Source of the DNA: Nephromyces sp. MM_2019
Lineage: Eukaryota; Apicomplexa; Aconoidasida; Nephromycida
Length of the DNA stretch: 64,000 nucleotides
NCBI GenBank assembly: GCA_015657535.1
Contig: JADHZB010001487.1
Span: forward strand, 1 to 64,000
Direction of reading: 5' to 3'
Notes under the pieces: generated by a model
What the model was told of the DNA's origin: nothing
Database searches by the model: none
What the model saw: the letters and a program-made list of their open reading frames with translations, nothing else
Position numbers and translations under genes: made by a program
Part shown: in pieces, positions 38,048-48,244 of the stretch
How the letters are laid out: every line of letters starts with the position of its first letter
Position numbering within the stretch: position 1 is the stretch's first letter

Positions 38048-41000
38048 GAGCGCAGACACTACTTACTAAAAAATGACTAGTATTCGAGTTTGGATAAAAG
38101 AAAACATGATACTGCTTTTTGGTAAGAAACTGCTTGGCATAAAATAGTCTTCTGTTGCAGGAAGTGTCGGGTAACTTGTTAACGCGTTTTTTGTATGGCG
38201 AGCTATAAGAACAGAAAATTCAATCATAGTCAAAGCTTTATTTGACGCATGGAACTGTGAAAGGAAGTGCATTCACTATTTTCATACCCACTAGCTTACA
38301 AAATATCAGAGCACTTAATAAAGCATAACTGGATCCGGGTGGGGATGCTGAAAATTTTTTGGAGCTGTATTTTATTACACACCCTCGCCGAAATTGAAAG
38401 TGATTATTTTTCTCTGGCCTAGAAAATGTTCCAAAAGTAAATCTATCACCGCAATAGATTCAGCGTACTTTTTAACCTTACTAGCTCACTACTAAACCCA
38501 ATCGAAGCATTAAGGCAAAGCCAATTCAAAGCTTATAATATATCAGTGGAGTACAGCATGCTACTACGCTAAGTAATGCTCGCGGAGAAATGTTAGACTT
38601 CGCAACCTGCTGGAATAGCAAGCGAAAATATGTCATTTTTTAGTAAGTTTGGCCTCAGTTATCTTTGAATACAGCTACATGTTGACGTGGCAATAGCTGA
38701 AACAATGCAAGCATGGCGGAAAATAGTTGTAAGCCGAGTGGGTGTTTTCGGCGACCCAGAACCAGCTGGCTCCAAAACCACTAACACGAAAACTCTCTCC
38801 GTCGGCGTAAGGCTTCACCGGTACGCTTTTTTGTGATAAAATATTTATCCAATTTGATAGTGGAGGTTAGGATTCTTACATAATGAACTATTATGATTAA
38901 GTGGCATGGAAAGTACGTGTTCACCGCTTGAGGGGTATGCCACCGGCGCACTGAACAGTAGCCTCTTCTAAACCCGGTGGTCTGATGTATGAAAAAATGG
39001 TAAAGGTGATTTATTATGTTCTGGGTGACTTCCTGAGAACTATTTACCCCATAATTCAATTTCCAGGGCAGGATATGGCACGTAGAAGAACTGGAGAAAG
39101 GTGGACTCGAAGCGTTGCTTCATGATTCTTAAGGTAAGCACGTATGAAGACTAGGAATCGGCTGTATAATTACGTTGGAAACGTATAAGGAACAAAACTC
39201 CTTAAAGGATTCAGCGTTGCGCTCAAACCAGAAAAATCGCTAAACCTTAGCTTTGGGCAAGTCCAGTGTAGGAATCTATAAGCCTACCCAGGGTAATTAT
39301 ATAAAAAACGAAGGAACCACCACGGCGGCCTAGTTAAGCTATTCCCAGTAATCCGGCACATATTACACTCTCAGAAAAATGGGGTAATATTTTAAGGGTC
39401 TGAGCCTGTATTCGATATGAAAGGATACTGAAAGCCTTCCCCGGGCTAGAGCATTACCACTGCGCCGCGTGTGACGCCATATGTCGCAGGTGGAAACACG
39501 GTCCAAAAGTAGGTTAACAGGCTGTCATACGTAAGTGGGATGAACCCTCTCGGTTTTACTCGTGAGGCACAACGCCCAGTGCAGAACATTAGCATAGGAG
39601 CATGCAGGCTGTACTGCTTATCGCATCAAATCCCTTTGTAAAACGAAAGCATGCTCTTTATTAAGGGTTACCCCTTTTCCTGACAAACAAGAATAAGCAA
39701 TTAAGCTACCTTATACATATTTTAGACGCTGGTTGGCGCGGCCGCAGCTGAGCAAAAGAAGTTACAGGGTACATCTAGGAGTTGCAAAGGTAAGCTTTGA
39801 AAAGCAGCACCGCGCAGAAAGTCCTTCCATTCAGGGTCAGTTCTGCAAATGATTTTTATTCATATCTCTTGCGAATTTCTACCCTAGCATTCATAATGAT
39901 AGCTTTGCAGGGATGAAGCCATTCTTACGATCAACATAAAAATAGTATGGACCTAGCTTCAAAATGTTTTTAAGTATTATTTTAGACATAATTATTATGC
40001 AGTTGCCTTGGAGTATGATGAAACGGGCTTTATCTCCGAGGAATAGCAATCGTATTTAAAGGCGCTACACATTGGTTATATCATTGCCAACCATCGAAGC
40101 ACGCTATGAAATGCCTGTTCTTGGACTTCAGTTATAACTTCTAATACATATATAACTATTAAGAAGCGCATAAAATGGGGAGAATTAAACCTCTTCCAAA
40201 AATTACATGCTTCACGGGTTTTTCTTACTAATGGTTAACCATTAAGGTTAACTTTGCTGATATTATCGAAAATGGTGTTCCATCTGCATTCACTTTTAGG
40301 TTTTATAACTTATTGCAGATAAAAATGAAATCTTAACTGTAGATAATTAGTTATTTTCGAGGCTCCCTGCAGGCTTTCGATTAAAGGAGCAATTAGATAT
40401 ATATTTACTGTTGGAGTCACATTAGTAGAAGCGTGAACCACTTACTCTTACCAGTACCTTATGGATGAATAGCAGTCGTATGAATGTTGCTAAGTATACA
40501 TTGTGTACCAAAGAAGCCATGCACCTCAGGGTGTCCTATTTCTATATGTTGATTATTCCTTCGATGTTAAAATGTTTTGTTGACTTCGCTGTGCTACCGC
40601 TGGCTGCCCAAGCTGTTAAACCAGTGATAGCTCACCATCATAAAGTAGCTATGAAATATAGGGCAGAGTAGGACTTACACGCTACGGGAACTGGTACCTG
40701 AACCTAGTTCACCTCCGGACCTAAGGGTTTGCCTGGGCCACCGTACCTGCGAAATGCTATAAGGCGTTGAGCAAAGCGGTAAAAGCTATATTTTTAGCGG
40801 AACACTCTGGTACTGCAAGGTTGGCTGAGCATACTTTAGCTTACAAGGCGATAAGTAACACATACCACCATAGTATCATCTATGATGGGCTAACAAGAAG
40901 CTACCGTGGCTATTGAATTTTTTCTCTACATTTTCCTTTGACCTGAAAATATAATACGACGAAGAAACCTTTTTGTACCACTTTCATTATGTTAAAAAAT

Positions 41001-41942
41001 TTCCATAATAAAATTAGCCGTGGTGCTTTGGTTATTCATACGCACTCACATAAGCAATAGCCTTGATGGAGTTTTATGCTTGTAAGTAAACTGCTAGCGG
41101 GTCCCAATTGCAACGTTAAAAAATCGCTCGGTGCAACATAGGAGTTGAGCTCAGGTTGCTACTATCAGCAGTGTGTTTTAAAATGGTTTTCTTCATGTGA
41201 TCAAATATTTTTAAAGGCAAAAACTTTTTTGGGTTACAAATGTACTGTTAAAGTGGACGAATTCCTTTTCAGTTTTTTCAGCTACAATACTTCATGACGC
41301 TCTCGAAGTTGAAAAATTTTCCTGTGGTATTCTTTAATACTACGATCCCAAATATCCGCCACCTTAATAGTACAATCACGCTTACTCTGCGGATGCCCCA
41401 GGGAAATATGCAAGGTTGATCAGATTATTCTAATTTTTCCTAAACATGTAAAGTATTTTTGAGATAGCCAGTAATAGTGCACGAGCATATTCCGACACAA
41501 AGCTATGTTGCTACCATAGCTACAAGGTGAAATTTTTAAAAAGATTTTTTCGGGTATTTTCTTCCTTTATTCTAGTAATATCTATAAGCATATTCGTAAA
41601 CTGCAGAAACTACTGAACAAACACAACCTATCAGGTAATATTAGTTCGCAGCTTGCGCCCCCTTTCCTTATTGGTACCCAAGCAGCAGCCTTACTTACAG
41701 TAGGAACAATTCAACGGGCAACTAAGGGCGAAAAAGAAGCAAGCTTAGAGTGTTATCTGAAGGGCATATAGGCCCGTACTGTTCCCCAGAAGTTCATCTA
41801 AATCCTGGACCTTCGCTGTTGGCGCTTTATTTGAGGAAAGTGTTCCATACCTTTGATGACTTGTTAACCCAACAGGCTCTCATCATATTCCTCCGCAAGT
41901 ACCATTTCACATTGGCCTTTATTCTTCAACAGTGTCACGAAG
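38048..41942. other. No firmly supported gene
   Basis: Includes a 68-residue minus ORF (38066-38272) directly upstream of the three-exon gene and a 92-residue minus open frame (38781-39059). A possible plus terminal exon lies at 39067-39132: acceptor aatttccag, reading IWHVEELEKGGLEALLHDS to a TAA. ORFs 40465-40671 and 41750-41992 on the plus strand lack supporting signals. No repeats or RNA genes recognised. Confidence 0.35.
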
Positions 41943-43400
41943 ATGCGCAGCGTGGACTTGAATGGCTACGCTGGCCTACCTTCATCGCTTAAAAATAAAC
42001 CTAGGGGCACTACGCGACAGTACTCACGGAGAGCAGCTCCCAACAATGATGAAGCAGTTAAGTTCACGCAGGAAGGTATTGAAGAGGATGTGTACGACCC
42101 AAGAACACCCCAGGAAAAAGCTAGAAGAGCTATCCATAATGCAATTGCTAACGATAGCTCAAAAATGAAGAATTTGATGGCAACTGTATATACTGGAGAA
42201 TTAAAAAAAGATACCACTAGCGATGATGCACTTGCAGAAGTCTGGAATTCCGAACTAGGCCAGCTTACGGCATCTGGGCCGAGAAGGCAAACGAAAGAGT
42301 ATGTATTTGCTAGCGGACCTACTGGATACTATATGACCGATTGGGTACCTGGCCAAGCTGGCATGATGGAATTTCAGCACTCGCTGAAGCCAGGGACATC
42401 TGTCGTGGAACTGAACTTTTCAGATGTAGATAAGCAGGCTACCTATGTAATAAAGCGGAATCAATACCAGCATCAAACACTGACCTCCAGCTTGCAGGTA
42501 GGGAACTAGCGAGTATGGAGAGTTTATGAAGCTCTATGGCACTGTACAAGTTCTGCCAATTTACTTCGGGGGAGCATTCATTTAATTAAAGACATTAGAG
42601 CTGAACTAACTAGCGTGCTTTCTTAGCCCTGATGGTAAAATGAAGGCAGAGGAGCAAACCTATATTTGCAAAATCAACACATGGGTAGTGTATGTAAACA
42701 TTGCTGCTTTGAAAGAACAAGGGAAAAGGGTGCATCGGCTACGTAGTAGCAGATAAACGAAGGAACTTTCACACTATGCATTGTGCTTTCAGTGTGCCAG
42801 ACGCCTGCGAAAAATGGGTCGTAATTGAATAGTTCATTGCCCTCTAGAAACAGAATTAGGGCGACCTTTAAGCTTCTTTGGGAAATGTACCACCGAATAC
42901 CATTTGCAATTTATAGAATAACCATAAGCAGTTAAAAATTTTGCCCACTCTGAAAATCTTATATTTTATCAGCGCTAGCAGGTGTAATACACAAACTGCT
43001 CCAAGGAAAATATAAAAATAAGTGCAATGAAGCAAAATAACGCATCTTCAAGATACTTGTCTTTCGGCATGTATTGAGTTTTAATATCATGTATATCAGA
43101 CTGTTTTCATTCTATTTGTCTCGCAACTATCATGCTGCATCATAAGGTTTGAGGAATAAGGCATTTTTATATACCTTGAGCTATCCCAAAGTTGACACAA
43201 TTATCCTTTCACGGAAACTTGCTTTAAAGTGGTGCAAAATTTTACTTTTACAGTTTGACAGATTTCTTACGGTATCTAATGATGCTGATAGATTTGATAA
43301 GCCTCCAACTGTGCGAAACAGAGAAGCCCCACTAGCAAATGAGGACCCTTTCGAGCAATGGTATGTCAGGGTTGACAGGAACCAGAGTGGAAACTTAAAT
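41943..43400 (+). CDS. Unidentified protein, at least 2 exons (5' part)
   Basis: Exon 1 runs from an ATG at 41943 to a cttgcag|gtaggg donor at 42497 (185 codons). Exon 2 is 43254-43400 (49 codons), between acceptor acttttacag and donor gtaagc. The junction is phase 0. The protein starts MRSVDLNGYAGLPSS, has a basic, polar leader, then an acidic stretch (EEDVYDPRTPQEKARRAIHN) and a region rich in aromatics and Gly (ASGPTGYYMTDWVPGQAGMM). Exon 2 ends FEQWYVRVDRNQSGNLN, whose DxNxSGxLN spacing resembles half of an EF-hand loop, but the match is weak. A phase-compatible continuation is the segment 45113-45181 after ttcttgcag, which reaches a TAA after 22 codons. Another open segment near 43.61-43.68 kb (HGNFIVVVDNFTKKGPCAVI) does not fit the phase. 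An acceptor-like ttcaacag just before the ATG leaves an upstream exon possible. Family unknown. Confidence 0.55.
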
Positions 43401-45653
43401 GTAAGCCATTTCCGCAGTCCATTAGCCAGTATGACTGATTGCAGTCTAAGTTCAAGATGTTTTCACAAACTTTTGCACTTTCTGAGAGTACGCTGATTAT
43501 TATAGTAGAACCTTTCTGATGGTATTTGCAATTTATTTCAGCAATCCTCATGAAATTGTACGTGGACTTAATTGCTTAAGATTGTGTTTTGTTATATAGA
43601 CCATGGCAACTTCATAGTAGTAGTTGATAACTTCACCAAAAAAGGACCATGTGCCGTGATAAGCTTGGTACGAGTCTCTGCGTCACAGTCAGCAAAAATA
43701 AATTCGTGTAGATTAAGATGCTTGACTTTTAGGGATTACTGTTTCATGGGTGGCTTTCTCAAGCACTAATGCTTAAGCTTTGAACATTCATTTTTGGTTA
43801 AGAAAGTGCAAATAATGTAATTACAGCTAGCATTTGATAAATTGAGCAACATCGAAGGTATAGTTTTGTGATTCGTGCAGCAGTTATACTTTCGTGTTAA
43901 AAATTGAGGATAAAAATTCGGCTACAAGTAGCTCACTGTTAGGCATGCACTCATTCCAACGTTCCGCTGAATCATCGAAGTAGGTTAAAACTTGATTGCT
44001 GCTGTAACGGGCGTAGCAACGTAAGACATCAGTATTTGATACTAGTAGATTGTAGGCGAGTTTTGAATGCGCATGTGTTCTCCTTTCGCTACTACGGGGG
44101 CTTGGAATGCCACGCTCTCATTCTAAAATGCATTGCGACATATTTGCCATACAAGGTTACTTGCAAAGTATGTCCAGTGTGCAAGTCTTGCAGGTCTTTA
44201 CACCAATGCTACTTAAGCGCTTTATTTGAGCCCCAGCAATTTGTACTATCCGGTGACCATAGGCAAATTACTTCAGCGTGCGACAGCATTCTATGGGCAT
44301 TGCCATTTCCCGTCATGCATGTGCCTCGCCCCTCTAAAGTTTTTTCGATACTGCAAAACCAATCAGCAAGCTTTATGGCCATAATTTTTCGTATATTTTT
44401 GGGGATATGCAAACGTTTGGAGCGCTCTGAAAATACACACAGTTTATGTACATATAAATTTATCGATAGGAAGCTCTATCACAGCTTTCACTTTCCGATG
44501 CGGATAGCATTTTCAAAACCATGATTTTAGCCGATTACATCATTTTAAGAAAAATATATCTCGTAATTTGTCAAGGGTTAGGAAATTCTGATGATAAAAT
44601 CATACCCGTTGAATTAGGTTAAAGGTTAAGAAACTGACAATGCATTGGCCTAATTCAACATTTTCAGAATGAGAAAAAATTGTGTTGTTCAAAAAGCTTG
44701 CTTGCGCGATATTAAGACATAAATATTGCTTCGGTGTATACGAGAGCTCACTGATACCATGAACAATTGCCTACTGTGATATGTGCATTACACTTTCGAG
44801 CTTGTATGCAAATATGAAATATAACAAGAAACTCAGCTTTTTAAAGAACTATTCCCAAATTAGCAATTGCACTTTGCAGTTTCATTTCCAGGTATTTTTG
44901 ACGCTTAAAATGTAAGGGAAGCTAGCTCTCATAGTTTACTTTTCCGGGAGGTGTATGTTATGAATATTTCATGTCACAAAAAAATTATGAGCAGCATATA
45001 TCTTTTCTCCATAATGAGATTGATTAAGATTGCGCAGTTTTACCTTGAAGCTTTACACTGGATATACTTTATGAAGCCTTAAAAGTATTTCCCTGAGCTT
45101 TCTTTCTTGCAGCGGCTGCTGATACCGAGGGAGGACTCAGAGGTCTTAGAAAAGCTTCCTTGCCGGCCTTTGTTACCATAATTCCTGCATCACTGAAGAT
45201 GCTGATTTGAAGTGAAGTTCTGATGCAATTGAAATGCTGGAGACTGTCACTGGTAGTAGCTACCTGGCATGCCTATTCAATATTCGTATCATGGCGGCAT
45301 CTTAGGAACTAGACGATGACCAACTATTTGGCGTGGTGCCATGGCATCCAATACGCAGGTTTTTGTGGCCAGTTCTTATGTGGCGCTGCTTCTTTGCTAC
45401 ATAGAAGATATATAATTCGCTATTTTGATCAGTTTTCTGCGAAGGAAAAAAGCCAAGAGGCATGAATGAAACCATAAGTTTCATAATTTGTCTTGAAAGA
45501 AGGCTTTTATATTAGTTCTTACACATACCTTTAATTTTCCCGTTTAGCAATTAGAGTAACTTCTCCCTGGAAGAGAACATTAATGTCGTGCTTATAGAGT
45601 AGCAGCATTTAATTGGTAATAAATTAAGGCAGCTTGGTAAACTGCTTGACGCC
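43401..45653. other. Probable intron and 3' part of the 41.9 kb gene
   Basis: After the donor at 43401 there is about 1.7 kb without a clear exon, then a strong acceptor (tctttcttgcag) at 45112. Two frames are open after it. One (45113-45181) fits the preceding phase and reaches a stop. The other, offset by two bases, reads AADTEGGLRGLRKASLPAFV and then continues to a TGA. The 162-residue ORF at 44036-44524 has no motifs and is read as chance. Confidence 0.35.
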
Positions 45654-45978
45654 TCACTGTACGGTAATGATTGAACACAACAAAGATACTGTGAAATCTT
45701 CCTTGGATTTAACTGCTGGATAGGCTGAAAAAAGATAGTCTGAAACAAGATAGTCTGAGCATATGGCCATAATTTGCCATAATATCTGTAAAACACGGTC
45801 TTACACCGTACTTCCCTATAATTTGCTTACTGCCTGTTCCTCTTCGAATAGGCGAATATATTATTTTAAAGTCATGCTCCTCATTCAAAGCAGCACATTG
45901 TTTGGGATACAAGAAAAGCAATGCAGAAACTTTGCCATTACATTTCTTGGGTTTCTTGGGTTTCTTGTGGATTTGCAT
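45654..45978 (-). CDS. Possible small two-exon gene, 72 residues
   Basis: Exon 1 is 45831-45978 (ATG, ending at a GTAAGC donor in phase 1) and exon 2 is 45654-45724 (acceptor ctttttttcag type, TGA stop). The frame is restored across the join. The N-terminus MQIHKKPKKPKKCNGK is lysine-rich. It comes from a tandem nonanucleotide (ggtttcttg on the plus strand, about 45945-45970). The middle reads EEHDFKIIYSPIRRGTG. A recursive-splice-like site lies 66 bases upstream on the same strand. Plus-strand frames are also open (45763-45981). No family recognised. Confidence 0.3.
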
Positions 45979-46034
45979 TAAAAATTTCCCTATAAATTTG
46001 CTAAGCACTTTCGTATATACAGTCGAAAGCCTAA

Positions 46035-46064
46035 AGTGACTTACCTACGAAAAAAATAAAAAAT
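46035..46064 (-). promoter_or_regulatory. Recursive-splice-like site (acceptor fused to donor)
   Basis: On the minus strand a T-rich tract leads into cgtag directly followed by gtaagt, so a 3' splice site abuts a consensus 5' splice site with no exon between (junction at 46045/46044). This is the form of a ratchet point used to remove long introns stepwise in animals. Its use here is inferred from sequence only. Confidence 0.35.
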
Positions 46065-46065
46065 A

Positions 46066-47421
46066 GATATCTAGAAATACAGTATTATTTTTAGAGCAAT
46101 AATACGCCTATCATGCTACTTTGTTTGAAAGCTTTTGAGCAACCCCCGGGGGCTAGAGAAGGTAGGGGGCTCCAGTGAAGCTGCCGGCACACCAAGCAAT
46201 AGAGCTGTGCCGAAGGTTACAACAGCAATCAAAGCAGACTGCAGGCAGCCAGGGACTCATAAAATTCCCATCGAGTACACCGCAAAATTATTCCTTTTGT
46301 TTGCGGCGTCATCCCTCTACAGGGGGAATAAAAAACGAACGTTTGTGAAGAAAAATTTACGGCTATATTAATAAACTCATTGCTAGGGGGGTCCATGCTG
46401 CCACTATAGAAGCTGCGGGCAAAATGGTGAGCAGTGCAGACATTACATGGAATACCTCTGTAGAGTGCCAATACGTTTAGTGGCATACATCATGAGACTA
46501 CAGAGTTCAGGCAGGGAAGTTTTCCTTTTAAGCAGAAACCTTTAAATCTGCAATATAGGAATTACCATTCGCATGCAGCCTTTGCTTATAGCCAGCTTTG
46601 TGTTACTAACTTTACCACCAAGATAGCCTAGCCGAATTAATTGAAAGATGGTATTACTGCCGCAGAGCAGTAAGATCAACTATGTTTTAAAAGGCTTATA
46701 ATACTCTAATATTATGCAAGCTACCAGGTTTTAATGCATTATACTACGCTAAGCGATTTGTGCTACCACAGCCCGATTTAAGATGACGCGCTGTTTACTT
46801 AGCATCAAACAATTATAGAATTAGCCATTTTTATATATTGCCAACTACTTAAGGCTTGAGGTAACAAAAATATATACGGATAAACGGCCCATGCTTTGAT
46901 AAAACAGTTGAAAATATAAGGTTCTTATAACAAATTGGCTGCACTATACTGAGCCCCATTAAAAAACACAATACCACAAAACGCATGTCCATGGACAAAC
47001 TTCATTGAAGCGTTTAACAATGCTCCTCCTACATCCAGAACCGGCAACACCTCAGCAGAGCATTGAATAAGCAATATGCTAACCTTTACGACCATAATTG
47101 AGATATTTTCATCATGAAGTAGCAAATGCAACAAAAAAATATTTGCCACAAGATCATCATAATGTTAACTTATAAAAGGAATGAAATATAACTTGGGAGT
47201 ACGGGTAGGCGTAAGAGGCAGTTTCCGGTGCCTTAAACTCTTTTTAAGGAGCGTCTCAAAAAGCGTCAAAGCTGCTTTATCGAACTATGCCTGCTGTAAG
47301 AGATTTCCGGCTAATTTTACGATAGAGTCTCGCAATGTTCAAACTTGTTTAACAATATTTCTAGACAACCCAAACTCTTCAGTTTTTTCTGGTTAAAAGC
47401 AATACATCAAAGGCGTCGTCC
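46066..47421. other. No firmly supported gene
   Basis: Holds overlapping open frames on both strands: plus 46135-46371, minus 46229-46486, minus 46925-47149 and plus 47181-47396. The minus frame 46925-47149 ends in a protein-like stretch (VLPVLDVGGALLNASMKFVH, TAA stop) and has an internal GTTAGC. It could be a terminal exon, but no partner exon was found. Confidence 0.3.
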
Positions 47422-47769
47422 ATGCATAAGACGGAGTGGTATACCCAACTACCTGGTACTAAACTTGATTCTTCCCAAAAAATAAACGAGCAGGGCGCAT
47501 TATATCTACTAATTACACAGATTTTTCGCTTAGTGCCAAATGAAATGAAGTGCCGTGAAGTCATCAAAAAAAGCGAAAAAACCAATAAAAACACAATAGC
47601 CCATTGCTGGACAAAAGGGTTGCACCCCCAGATAATACAACTACATCAAAAATTTATAAAAGCATATTCTAAAAGGCATCCAAAGGCGACGATAGCAATT
47701 TTGATCTCTGGATATCGTTCTTGGCAAGCGCACAATGAAACATTGAAAAAAGCCAGTTCCCTAGGTTAA
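47422..47769 (+). CDS. Possible 115-residue single-exon ORF
   Basis: A complete ORF from an ATG (MHKTEWYTQLPGTKLD) to a TAA. It is lysine-rich in the middle (CREVIKKSEKTNKNTIAHCW) and amphipathic towards the end (FIKAYSKRHPKATIAILISG). It has no signal peptide and no motif I recognise. It converges on the PCNA gene, whose stop codon lies about 0.5 kb downstream. The opposite strand is open over part of it (47379-47594). It may be an exon of a larger gene or chance. Confidence 0.3.
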   Translation: MHKTEWYTQLPGTKLDSSQKINEQGALYLLITQIFRLVPNEMKCREVIKKSEKTNKNTIAHCWTKGLHPQIIQLHQKFIKAYSKRHPKATIAILISGYRSWQAHNETLKKASSLG

Positions 47770-48244
47770 ACGATTCGCAAATTCCTCTCCTCATGTTTAT
47801 TGAAGCCTATACTGGAAACTTAAAATAATGTTCAAAGAGGTCCCGCCCATTATTTTTTAAAGGGGATGAAAGGGAAAGAAATTTCGTCGACAGCAAAAGT
47901 AAAATAGCCCTGATTACTAAGAAGAGTTAGTACTACCCGTGGGGGTAAAAATGGATTGCCGTGCATGCTAAGTTCTTTTCTCGTACATGCAAGTGATATA
48001 AGCTGCTAAGCCTCGTATTTAAGGCCACGGAAAACGAGTGAAAATGAGTAGTACGTCAGTGACTAGACGAAATGAAGCAATCCAGTTAACATCCCGTGAT
48101 ATTAGCCCAGTATGCTGACGAAATTTGAGTCGCCTGCAGCCCTCATTTTTTGAAGTAAGCTCCACAAACTCCAGCAAAAAAAGAAGCTTTTTCACGCAGA
48201 TCGATTGAATTAACTTTAACGGAAGAGCATCAAACTCATGACTT

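Noticed and set aside
43365..43400. EF-hand calcium-binding loop
   Set aside because: DRNQSGNLN has some spacing of the loop, but position 12 (Glu or Asp) cannot be confirmed because the exon ends there. The phase-compatible next exon gives no Glu at that point.
44036..44524. 162-residue plus ORF
   Set aside because: It has an odd mix of Cys and hydrophobic residues with no motif or splice context, and the minus strand is partly open as well. It is treated as chance within a probable intron.
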